Shown piece after piece: positions 7,204 to 13,235 of a stretch of DNA of 13,235 nt. The notes beneath the pieces are model-generated. The model was not told the origin of the DNA. It made no database searches and worked only from the letters and a program-made list of their open reading frames with translations. This DNA comes from an uncultured Ruminococcus sp. (lineage in GTDB: Bacteria > Bacillota > Clostridia > Oscillospirales > Ruminococcaceae). Positions within the stretch are counted from its first letter, which is position 1. Each line of letters begins with the position of its first letter. Both the position numbers and the translations under genes were made by a program. The stretch is from positions 1-13,235 of the forward strand of contig CAMWJT010000018.1 of NCBI GenBank assembly GCA_947174625.1, written 5' to 3'.

Positions 7204-8673
7204 TTATAATTGCGGACATGAAATTTCTTCTAATGCACTTTTGTAAACAATATCCGGGAGCTGTACGGTTAAATCTACATTATAAGTTGTATTTTCCTGC
7301 AAATCCGTAACCGGAATATACAAAGAATAGCCGTTATCCTGAATTGTCTCTGTGCCTAATTTTTCAGATTCATAGCAGTTATATGCCTTGTAAGAGATTT
7401 TCTCACCGTCTTTGTCTGTCAGTGTAATATAATACTCCGGTGCTGTTGTCAGATCCCCTGGCAATGTCACTGAACCATAAATTTGCAGAAAAGAACCATT
7501 CTGATCTGTATAGCATTCTGTCAGCGGTACGAAAGATGCCAATGATGCCGGGACAGATTCCGGATCTACCTGAATTGCACTGTGCATAGGCGCTTCTCTT
7601 TGCAGCCAGGCAATGTTGCGTTCTACAATTTCGGCAATGACTAGATCGTATTGCTGTGATTCCAGGGAATAAAACGACCAGCCTCTTGCTCTGGAGTACG
7701 TTGCTGTCTGAAAATTCTGAGAAAAATAAGGAATGATGGCTTCTCCGAAAGAATCCCGGAACATCAGCAAAGAACCCGTTCCCTCCGGATTGATTGTATT
7801 AATTATCAGATCATCAGAATTTTTATAATGTCCCAAATAACGATAAGTAAATGCAAGATCCGGATAGATCACATTTTCATCCAGAACCCCGGAATCCGGG
7901 AACAGCATTTCAAAGACATCTCCTGTCCGGCTCCATTCTATTCTGTAATGCTTTTCTGTATCCGGATAGGAATCATATGCCAGTCCCGTTGCATCCATGA
8001 TCGCACGATAGCCGGACAATGCCCCTGCATTGTTCCAGTGAGAATCTAATTTGTGATAGAGTTGTAATTCCGATTGTTCTTTTTCCTGCAAGAGCGTATC
8101 TTTTAAAGAGAGATACGGGATTTCCTGATCTGACAATAATTGCTCCAGACGGTCAAGATTACTGGGTGTACCGAAATTCCGGTAATAATCCGGCATATAT
8201 TCCGGATAGATCGTATTTTTGTTTGGTACGATTGTCACCAGAAGCTGACTGCCCATGCTTTCGGTGTATTTCTGCATCAGCTCCAGATTATGGAGGATAT
8301 TTTGCAGACCAAGGTCTGAAATTGTCGGATTCCCGATAAAATCGTCTGTTGTTTTCGCATAATAAAACCAGTCTTTCTTGCCGATGATGACATCCTCTTC
8401 CGCAGAAACATGAAGCAGATTGGCTTTTAAACGACTGTCGAGTTGTACCAGTTCTTGACGGAATCCGAAATGATCCGACACATAAGCCTGAAATTCCGTA
8501 CTGAAATCCGGATTGAAATGCCCCTCTTCGTCCTGAAATGCCGGGAATTCTGCTAACCGTCGTTTTTCTGCTGTCACGGCAGGACTTTTTTCGGGTTGTT
8601 TCAGGAGCATAACACCAGGCACGGCGCAGGTCACGAAAAACAGCAGACAATATAAAATATACAATTTTTTCAA
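7204..8673 (-). CDS. DHHW / AlgJ-AlgX-like SGNH-fold acetyltransferase partner
   Basis: This 489-residue protein has one N-terminal signal-anchor (about residues 3-24), so the bulk lies outside the membrane. The DHHW-family signature is present as KLDSHWNNAG (D210, H212, W213), followed by FRDSFGE with a nucleophile-like S308. AlgX and AlgJ, which O-acetylate alginate, arrange their Asp-x-His and Ser the same way, so catalysis is likely retained. The last 110-120 residues (from about 370) look like an added beta-sandwich domain. The start codon is TTG at 8671-8673, supported by a strong AGGAGGA at 8681-8687 that overlaps the TGA stop of the MBOAT gene. The two are therefore translationally coupled. 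With the MBOAT protein it probably transfers acetyl groups to an exported glycan or wall polymer; the acceptor is unknown. Confidence 0.87.
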   Translation of the reverse strand: MKKLYILYCLLFFVTCAVPGVMLLKQPEKSPAVTAEKRRLAEFPAFQDEEGHFNPDFSTEFQAYVSDHFGFRQELVQLDSRLKANLLHVSAEEDVIIGKKDWFYYAKTTDDFIGNPTISDLGLQNILHNLELMQKYTESMGSQLLVTIVPNKNTIYPEYMPDYYRNFGTPSNLDRLEQLLSDQEIPYLSLKDTLLQEKEQSELQLYHKLDSHWNNAGALSGYRAIMDATGLAYDSYPDTEKHYRIEWSRTGDVFEMLFPDSGVLDENVIYPDLAFTYRYLGHYKNSDDLIINTINPEGTGSLLMFRDSFGEAIIPYFSQNFQTATYSRARGWSFYSLESQQYDLVIAEIVERNIAWLQREAPMHSAIQVDPESVPASLASFVPLTECYTDQNGSFLQIYGSVTLPGDLTTAPEYYITLTDKDGEKISYKAYNCYESEKLGTETIQDNGYSLYIPVTDLQENTTYNVDLTVQLPDIVYKSALEEISCPQL

Positions 8674-8686
8674 GATTTTATCCTCC

Positions 8687-10123
8687 TCAGAAATTCAGAT
8701 AAATAAACGGACTGTATGTCCCGGCGGATAAATACAAAAGACAAATCAGAAATAATCCGAATGAGAGAATATAACTCCCGGCATATGCGACTGACCGGAT
8801 GACTTCCGGTGCAGATTGTATTTTCTGCACAATCCAGTTCTTTACAGGCATTGCAAAGCATACTGCCAGCAGGATTGTCAGAATCAACAATGGATTCCAT
8901 TCTCTCAGGAACAGGCTCATGCCGACTTTTTGATGCAGTTCATCTGCAATCCCGAATCCTAGCATCGTCCGCCAGAAATGCAATCCCTGTGAAATATGAT
9001 CGGCTCTGAAAATGATGAAGCAGAATACGACAACAAACAGGGTATAGATATGACTCAGGATTTTCAAAAAGCCGTTTTTCTGCATTTTTTTCACAGGAAT
9101 CAGATTGATTTTTTCAAGCATTAAAAATCCGCCGTTCAGCAAACCCCATAAAATAAATGTCCAGTTTGCACCATGCCATAGACCCGTACAGAAAAATACA
9201 ATCCATTTATTGAGAATTGTTCTCGCTTGTCCCTTACGGTTGCCGCCCAGTGGAAAATACAGATATTCTTTGAACCAGGTAGAAACGGAAATATGCCATC
9301 TTCTCCAGAATTCTGTCATACTGGATGAAATATACGGATAATTGAAATTTTCTTTGAAAGAAAATCCGAACATATGTCCTAACCCAATTGCCATATCGCT
9401 GTAGCCGCTGAAATCAAAATAAATCTGGAGTGTATAGCAGATTGCTCCCATCCATGCCAGCGGACACGTCAGCGCCTGATGATCCAGATCAAAAACTCTG
9501 TCTACCGGAATACTCAGAATATCCGCAAGTATTATTTTTTTCGACAATCCGAAGATGAATCTCCGGATTCCCTGTGCAATTTCTTCCGGATGTACAGAGC
9601 GTTCTCCAAGTTGTGCAGAAACATCTTTATATTTTACAATCGGTCCTGCAATTAACTGCGGGAAAAAAGTAATATATAAGATCAGTCTGCATAGATTTTT
9701 CTGAACCGGAATTTCCTGCCGGTATAAATCAATCACATAAGACATTGTCTGAAATGTAAAAAATGAAATCCCGATCGGCAGTGCAATTTCCGGAACCGGA
9801 AAATTGACGAACGGCAGAAGATTCAGAATCCCGACAAAAAATCCTGCATATTTATAAATCCCCAGTAATCCCAGATTCCAGAAGATAGAAAAAATCAGGA
9901 CTGGTTTTCGGAATTGCTGTTTCTGCATCAATAAGCCCAGCAGATAATTGATCAGGACAGAAATCAGCATCAAAAATACCACAAACGGCTCACCAAACGC
10001 ATAAAACAGCACACTCATCAGAATTAATAAAGCACTTCTGAAATGCTTCTCCGGGATCAGATAATACAATCCGAACACAATCGGCAAAAAGAGAAATAAA
10101 AATACACTGCTGCTGAATACCAT
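8687..10123 (-). CDS. MBOAT-family membrane O-acyltransferase (AlgI/PatA-like)
   Basis: This 478-residue protein has many membrane segments and matches the usual AlgI-type length. It shows the MBOAT core: PIGISFFTFQTMSYVID (116-132), the FFPQLIAGPI segment (153-162), QIYFDFSGYSDMAIG (233-247), TEFWRRWHIS with H277, and the catalytic-site LWHGANW with H317. The family takes acyl groups, usually acetyl, from the cytoplasm and passes them across the membrane to a secreted partner. Here the next gene encodes that kind of partner, 13 nt downstream. The ATG at 10121-10123 is preceded by GGGGAG with about 9 nt spacing. DltB is a less likely identity because no dltA, dltC or dltD gene is adjacent. 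Alginate synthesis itself is absent, so the target is more likely a wall or surface polysaccharide. Confidence 0.94.
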   Translation of the reverse strand: MVFSSSVFLFLFLPIVFGLYYLIPEKHFRSALLILMSVLFYAFGEPFVVFLMLISVLINYLLGLLMQKQQFRKPVLIFSIFWNLGLLGIYKYAGFFVGILNLLPFVNFPVPEIALPIGISFFTFQTMSYVIDLYRQEIPVQKNLCRLILYITFFPQLIAGPIVKYKDVSAQLGERSVHPEEIAQGIRRFIFGLSKKIILADILSIPVDRVFDLDHQALTCPLAWMGAICYTLQIYFDFSGYSDMAIGLGHMFGFSFKENFNYPYISSSMTEFWRRWHISVSTWFKEYLYFPLGGNRKGQARTILNKWIVFFCTGLWHGANWTFILWGLLNGGFLMLEKINLIPVKKMQKNGFLKILSHIYTLFVVVFCFIIFRADHISQGLHFWRTMLGFGIADELHQKVGMSLFLREWNPLLILTILLAVCFAMPVKNWIVQKIQSAPEVIRSVAYAGSYILSFGLFLICLLYLSAGTYSPFIYLNF

Positions 10124-10146
10124 AACGCAACGCTCCCCTATAAGAC

Positions 10147-10176
10147 AAGAATGCTGTTGCAGAAAAACAGCATTCT
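10147..10176. terminator. Perfect hairpin between lipoprotein and MBOAT genes (terminator or attenuator)
   Basis: AAGAATGCTGTT (10147-10158) and AACAGCATTCTT (10165-10176) form a perfect 12-bp stem with a 6-nt loop. On the minus strand the stem is followed by TTGTCTTATAGGGG, so the T tract is short. It lies within the 71-nt gap between the two genes and only about 23 nt before the MBOAT start. It may partly terminate operon B, attenuate expression of the acyltransferase genes or stabilise the upstream message. No separate promoter is evident between it and the MBOAT start. Confidence 0.6.
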
Positions 10177-10194
10177 TTGAAAAATTTGAAAAAT

Positions 10195-11091
10195 TTAAAA
10201 ATCTTTGTTATAACTGATATTAATCACCTGACCGCCTGCTTCTGTCAGGAGAATCATGCAGTCATTGCCGCAGTCAATGATTTTCTGATTGGTAAAATCC
10301 GCAGTTTCGCCAATATCATATCCCTGTACAGGTGCAATGCCCGGACTTGTCACATCCACACCAGTAGCAAGCATGCTTCCTGCATTGCTCCAGACATAGA
10401 TTGTGAGATCATCATAATAATAGACAATATCTTCACCATCGCCCATACAGCTTGGTGCGGACTGTTCAAGATTCGGCTTTACGGATTCTGTGAACTTTTT
10501 AACATCACCGCCGATGGTAATCACCTGTCCTTGATAGGTGATTTTCAGTGCGTCCGGATCTTCTGCAATCGGTTCTGTGATTTCCGGTTCTGTCATATCC
10601 GGTTCAGGTTCTTGTGGGATTTTCTGTGTTGCATCTGGTATATCCGGTGTATCTGGTATATCCGGCGTATCTTGTGAGCCGGGATTCTGGTCTTGCTCCG
10701 GATCTGGATTCTGATTTTGATTCAGGGTCTCTGCAATCAGATGTTCTGCTTCTGTTGTAGTAGTAATAATAGCAGGATTACTTGCCTCTGTGGCAGAACT
10801 TGCTGTCTGCTCTGGTGGAGCTGTTTCTGTTGTCTCAGAATGATCAAGATGATCAGAATTTTCTTCGGTTTCCTGTTCAGATGTTTCTATAGATTCAGAT
10901 TCTGTTCCGGATTCTGATTCTGATTCCTGTTCCGGATTGCTGTCTGCATCTGTTTCAGACTCTGCTGTATTGCTGGTAGCTGATATATCTATATCCTGTG
11001 CATCCTCTGTCTGCTTGCCACACCCGTTCAAAGCCGTAAGCAATCCTGCGCATAACAGTAAATATTTCAAATATTTTAAATATTTCATCAT
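10195..11091 (-). CDS. Lipoprotein with long acidic low-complexity linker and C-terminal unknown domain
   Basis: This is an exported lipoprotein of about 299 residues (298 if the second ATG is used). The leader carries a tripled KYL motif and ends in a lipobox, L-N-G-C, with the lipidated Cys about 23 residues in. Residues roughly 30-180 are a disordered-looking linker rich in Ser, Glu, Thr, Gln and Pro, including an 18-bp direct repeat that encodes DTPDIP units. The last 110 residues form a globular domain starting near ITYQGQVITIGG, with an APSC segment and two more Cys (IDCGNDC). It resembles uncharacterised Firmicutes lipoprotein domains of the APSC...YSY type, from memory only. Start choice: two adjacent ATGs (11089-11091, 11086-11088) fit the leader better than an upstream GTG. 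It begins about 29 nt after the transglutaminase-like gene, so co-transcription is likely. A sensor or scaffold at the membrane-wall interface is possible. Confidence 0.85.
   Translation of the reverse strand: MMKYLKYLKYLLLCAGLLTALNGCGKQTEDAQDIDISATSNTAESETDADSNPEQESESESGTESESIETSEQETEENSDHLDHSETTETAPPEQTASSATEASNPAIITTTTEAEHLIAETLNQNQNPDPEQDQNPGSQDTPDIPDTPDIPDATQKIPQEPEPDMTEPEITEPIAEDPDALKITYQGQVITIGGDVKKFTESVKPNLEQSAPSCMGDGEDIVYYYDDLTIYVWSNAGSMLATGVDVTSPGIAPVQGYDIGETADFTNQKIIDCGNDCMILLTEAGGQVINISYNKDF
10633..10668 (-). repeat. 18-bp direct repeat in the lipoprotein linker
   Basis: Two adjacent 18-nt copies (10633-10650 and 10651-10668) differ at one position and encode repeated Asp-Thr-Pro-Asp-Ile-Pro residues. 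They sit in the disordered linker, so copy-number change would alter linker length without breaking frame. Confidence 0.75.
11059..11085 (-). repeat. 9-bp triplicate in the lipoprotein leader
   Basis: Three near-identical 9-nt units (AAATATTTA/G on the minus strand) encode KYL-KYL-KYL directly after the start codon. They supply the positive charges of the signal peptide. The repeat is in frame, so slippage would change leader charge by one Lys per unit. Confidence 0.7.
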
Positions 11092-11120
11092 AAATAACAC
11101 CACTCTTATTCTCTATTTCT

Positions 11121-12962
11121 CTATTCATAAACAGGATAGACATACCCCAGGAAAATATAATTTCCGGCATTCATCATCCTGTTCCAGTCATAAGCATTAT
11201 AGCCGTTGGTACAGTCATAATTCACCCATGTACCGTTGATTTTGACCTGATTCCAGTAATGGTCACCACTGCCGTGTGTTGCATGGACAATCCGGCATTC
11301 ATAGCCTGCTTCCTGTAACAGAAAATCCATTTTTGCAGTCAGATAATAGCAGACACCATAGTAATGCGTGAAAGCATAATCCACATAGTAAAGCCATCCG
11401 TTGGCTTCAATCTGTGCCAGTGTCCGTGTGGATTCTATATATTTATAACGATTCGTGGCACGCATATAACTGAAAATAGCACTGACAGTACTGCCATTTT
11501 GTTGAAGTGCCGTCTGCGCACGTTCCCGATTCAGCAGGAGTTTTTCACTGACTGCCCCCGGCGCTTTGGCAACACCGTCTGCACCGATAGTTTTCTCATC
11601 AATCACGGTATTTTTTGCCATTGTGCCATTTTCTGGATAGAAATAATATTCTTTTCCGTCAATTTCCTGCCAGCCGACAGACATTTCACCATCCTGCTTG
11701 AAATAGTAAGTATATCCGGTCAGCGTCTGCCAGCCTGTCAGGGCATCGCCCTTTATGCCGAGATAATAAGTTTTATTATCTTCCAGGAACAGCCATTGAC
11801 GTTTTAATAAAATCCCGGTTTCATCCAGATAATAATAATTTCCCTGATCTTGTACCCAACCTGTGTGCATCCTGCCGTCCGGATCAAAATAATATTGATT
11901 GCCATCTGCTGTGAGCCATCCGGTGTAAGCCGTGCCGTCCGGATTGAAATAGTAGGTATATCTGTCGATTTCCTGCCATCCGGATGTTAAAATGCCATCC
12001 GGATTGAAATAATAAATCTGGTCTTCCAGATTTAACAGTCCTGTGTACATCCTGCCGTCCGGTTCAAAATAATATTGATTGCCATCTATTGCAAGCCATC
12101 CGGTGTAAGCCGTACCATCCGGATTGAAATAGTAAGTATGTCCGTCGATTTCCTGCCATCCTGATATTAAAATGCCATCCGGATTGAAATAATAGATCTG
12201 ATCTTCTAAATTTAACAGTCCCGTGTGCATCTTGCCGTCCGGTTCAAAATAATACTGCTGATCTTTGAGCATCTGCCATCCTTTCTGCATCACACCGGCT
12301 TCATCAAAATAATAAGTATTTCCTGCAATTTGCTGTAATCCGGTGACAGCTCCGGCATCTGCATCCAGATAATAAGTTATATCATCCTGTGTCAGCCACC
12401 CTGTCCTTAACTGATAATTTTCTTCTGCATAATATCTGCTTCCGGTTTCTACATCTGTAATCCATCCGGATTGCAAAATACCGGCTTCATCTGCATAATA
12501 ACTCGCATATCCGATTGGATATTGGGAATCACCCGTCCCCAGTTGTGCCGCATAAGTGAGAATTCTTGCGGCATCCTGTGCATCAATCCTGTCATCATAA
12601 TCTATATCCGCATACAAAGCCGCCTGTTCTGCCGTTCCGAGTTCCGGGAACATTGCAAGCAGGATCTCTCCCGGTGATTCATTGCTTGCACCGGATTGTG
12701 CAGCAGCCAGAAGGACGGCGGCAGCATCCTGTGCATTGATTTTTCCATCCGGATACAGATCTCCTGCCGGATAAGACGGCATAATACTGAATTTTCCTGT
12801 GATGAACTGATCTTCTGTCGTATAATAAAATCTGTTCTGGTTTTCGTCCTGCCGGAATAACGGCTTTTCTGTCAGCGTAAAATTCTGTTGTGCATGTGCT
12901 GTGACCGGGACGAGCAACCCGATTGCAGCAAGCACACTGCCTGCTATTACTTTCTTTTTCAT
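11121..12962 (-). CDS. Secreted cell-wall-binding transglutaminase-like cysteine enzyme with EF-hand (dockerin-like) module
   Basis: This 613-residue modular protein has a signal peptide (1-24, cut near AHA-QQ) and an EF-hand pair (about 68-79 and 119-130). About fourteen choline/glucan-binding-type repeats of 20-22 residues follow (165-449). The C-terminus is a transglutaminase-like domain (about 455-613) with the Cys-His-Asp triad: C538 in YGVCYYL, H568 in DHYWNQV and D583 in NYDCTNG. Such domains either form isopeptide bonds or cleave peptides, so it may remodel wall peptides or surface proteins. The ATG at 12962 is chosen because it starts a clean signal peptide, has AGGAG about 11 nt upstream and follows the promoter at 13011-13039; an upstream in-frame ATG at 13061 lies beyond that promoter and is unlikely. 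The front half matches the design of the amidase at 2340-4154. It is the first gene of operon B. Confidence 0.93.
   Translation of the reverse strand: MKKKVIAGSVLAAIGLLVPVTAHAQQNFTLTEKPLFRQDENQNRFYYTTEDQFITGKFSIMPSYPAGDLYPDGKINAQDAAAVLLAAAQSGASNESPGEILLAMFPELGTAEQAALYADIDYDDRIDAQDAARILTYAAQLGTGDSQYPIGYASYYADEAGILQSGWITDVETGSRYYAEENYQLRTGWLTQDDITYYLDADAGAVTGLQQIAGNTYYFDEAGVMQKGWQMLKDQQYYFEPDGKMHTGLLNLEDQIYYFNPDGILISGWQEIDGHTYYFNPDGTAYTGWLAIDGNQYYFEPDGRMYTGLLNLEDQIYYFNPDGILTSGWQEIDRYTYYFNPDGTAYTGWLTADGNQYYFDPDGRMHTGWVQDQGNYYYLDETGILLKRQWLFLEDNKTYYLGIKGDALTGWQTLTGYTYYFKQDGEMSVGWQEIDGKEYYFYPENGTMAKNTVIDEKTIGADGVAKAPGAVSEKLLLNRERAQTALQQNGSTVSAIFSYMRATNRYKYIESTRTLAQIEANGWLYYVDYAFTHYYGVCYYLTAKMDFLLQEAGYECRIVHATHGSGDHYWNQVKINGTWVNYDCTNGYNAYDWNRMMNAGNYIFLGYVYPVYE
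11616..12470 (-). repeat. About fourteen tandem cell-wall-binding repeats in the transglutaminase-like gene
   Basis: The repeats are mainly 60 bp (20 codons), with 63- and 66-bp variants at the ends. The consensus is TGW..-DG..YYF.PDG.. A 180-bp higher-order duplication covers 11865-12224 (copies 12045-12224 and 11865-12044); the 60-residue translations match at 53 of 60 positions by my count. The predicted role is non-covalent attachment to choline-bearing or similar wall polymers. Confidence 0.9.
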
Positions 12963-12982
12963 CCAAAAAATCGCTCCTGTTA

Positions 12983-13010
12983 CTAGTATCAAATAATCTG
13001 ATGCTACTAG
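12983..13010. promoter_or_regulatory. Near-palindrome at the operon B transcription start (possible operator)
   Basis: CTAGTA (12983-12988) and TACTAG (13005-13010) are inverted, with TCA and TGA also inverted inside but offset by 3 nt. The right arm abuts the -10 element, and the predicted start site (near 13004) lies at its edge. It could be a repressor site or a 5' leader hairpin. Confidence 0.35.
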
Positions 13011-13039
13011 ATTATAGCATATTTTCATGGAATTGACAA
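13011..13039 (-). promoter_or_regulatory. Sigma-A-type promoter for operon B
   Basis: Read on the minus strand, the -35 is TTGTCA (13034-13039), the spacer is 17 bp and the -10 is consensus TATAAT (13011-13016), with extended TG (TGCTATAAT). It lies 48 nt upstream of the transglutaminase-like start codon. The spacer ends in an AAAATATGC stretch similar to AAAATGC in the operon A promoter. Confidence 0.88.
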
Positions 13040-13145
13040 GCATTTTTTTCTGTTTTGGCAATTCTCACAAAACTTAGGATAAAAATCATCCGTAAAATGT
13101 AATCTTTCACGCAAAATACAGATTCAGAATTTCTTACCGGACTAC

Positions 13146-13174
13146 TTGCCTTTTCTGGAATTTTGTGTTATAAT
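13146..13174 (+). promoter_or_regulatory. Sigma-A-type promoter for the rightward gene
   Basis: The -35 is TTGCCT (13146-13151), the spacer is 17 bp and the -10 is TATAAT (13169-13174), with extended TG (TGTTATAAT). It faces right, divergent from the operon B promoter about 100 nt away, and lies 52 nt before the ATG at 13227. Confidence 0.85.
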
Positions 13175-13226
13175 AAATTTAAACGATATTTTCATGATAT
13201 TAAAAACGAAAGGAGTCAAGACACGA

Positions 13227-13235
13227 ATGAATGAT
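13227..13235 (+). CDS. Start of a gene running off the right edge
   Basis: ATG at 13227 begins Met-Asn-Asp. It is preceded by AAAGGAG (13208-13214) about 12 nt upstream and by a consensus-like promoter at 13146-13174. Only three codons are visible, so the product cannot be named. Confidence 0.7.

Noticed and set aside
7828..8339. Two plus-strand open frames opposite the DHHW gene
   Set aside because: They lie antisense to a well-supported gene, have no convincing ribosome binding site, and their translations look non-natural.
8687..10123. Assignment as dltB (teichoic acid D-alanylation)
   Set aside because: No dltA, dltC, dltD or dltX gene is adjacent. The downstream partner carries DHHW/AlgJ-type motifs instead.
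10177..10677. 166-codon plus-strand open frame rich in Cys, His and Phe
   Set aside because: It is antisense to the lipoprotein gene, has a biased composition created by that gene's low-complexity linker, and shows no family motif.
12963..13061. N-terminal extension of the transglutaminase-like protein by 33 residues (ATG at 13061)
   Set aside because: The extension would start upstream of the promoter's -35 and would put extra residues before a clean signal peptide. ATG 12962 has a good AGGAG.
1..13235. tRNA, rRNA, insertion sequence, prophage or attachment-site features
   Set aside because: I saw no cloverleaf, rRNA segment, transposase motif or terminal inverted repeats with target duplications.

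Overview
The window is AT-rich and almost entirely coded on the minus strand. Its signatures point to a gut Firmicute of the Ruminococcus / Oscillospiraceae type. These are dockerin-like EF-hand duplications in three secreted proteins, choline/glucan-binding-type cell wall repeats in two, a lipoprotein with a typical Firmicutes lipobox, and AGGAGG-like ribosome binding sites. The taxon is inferred from gene content; no rRNA or marker gene is present. Nearly all the gene content is cell-envelope biology.

Layout, in the direction of minus-strand transcription (right to left). At the right edge a divergent intergenic region carries two good promoters. One faces right, towards a gene cut off by the window edge (starting 13227). 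The other faces left (13011-13039) and starts operon B: a wall-binding transglutaminase-like protein (11121-12962), a lipoprotein with a long acidic linker (10195-11091), a hairpin (10147-10176), an MBOAT O-acyltransferase (8687-10123), a DHHW/AlgJ-like SGNH partner (7204-8673), and a secreted dockerin-like protein (6033-7172). A second promoter (5983-6011) starts operon A: a CPBP protease (4911-5924), an SDR oxidoreductase (4201-4914, ATGA overlap), a wall-binding N-acetylmuramoyl-L-alanine amidase (2340-4154), a polytopic membrane protein of unknown family (1592-2320), and a second CPBP protease (639-1535). A broken gene with two in-frame stop codons (61-537) follows. A bidirectional terminator (39-73) closes the region and probably also ends a plus-strand gene entering from the left edge.

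How the parts may work together. The MBOAT and DHHW proteins match the known pairing of a membrane acyl-transferring protein with an extracytoplasmic SGNH-like protein that O-acetylates exported glycans. The amidase cuts the peptide from peptidoglycan glycan strands. The transglutaminase-like protein could cut or cross-link peptides at the wall. Those two proteins share the same modular front (signal peptide, short conserved N-terminal segment, EF-hand pair, 20-residue wall repeats) and differ only in the catalytic C-terminus. Two CPBP proteases may act in membrane-protein processing or self-protection. I read the window as a wall-modification locus. The best candidate for something undescribed is operon B, in which an acylation pair is co-transcribed with wall-anchored and dockerin-like secreted proteins. 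Joint function is inference from gene order.
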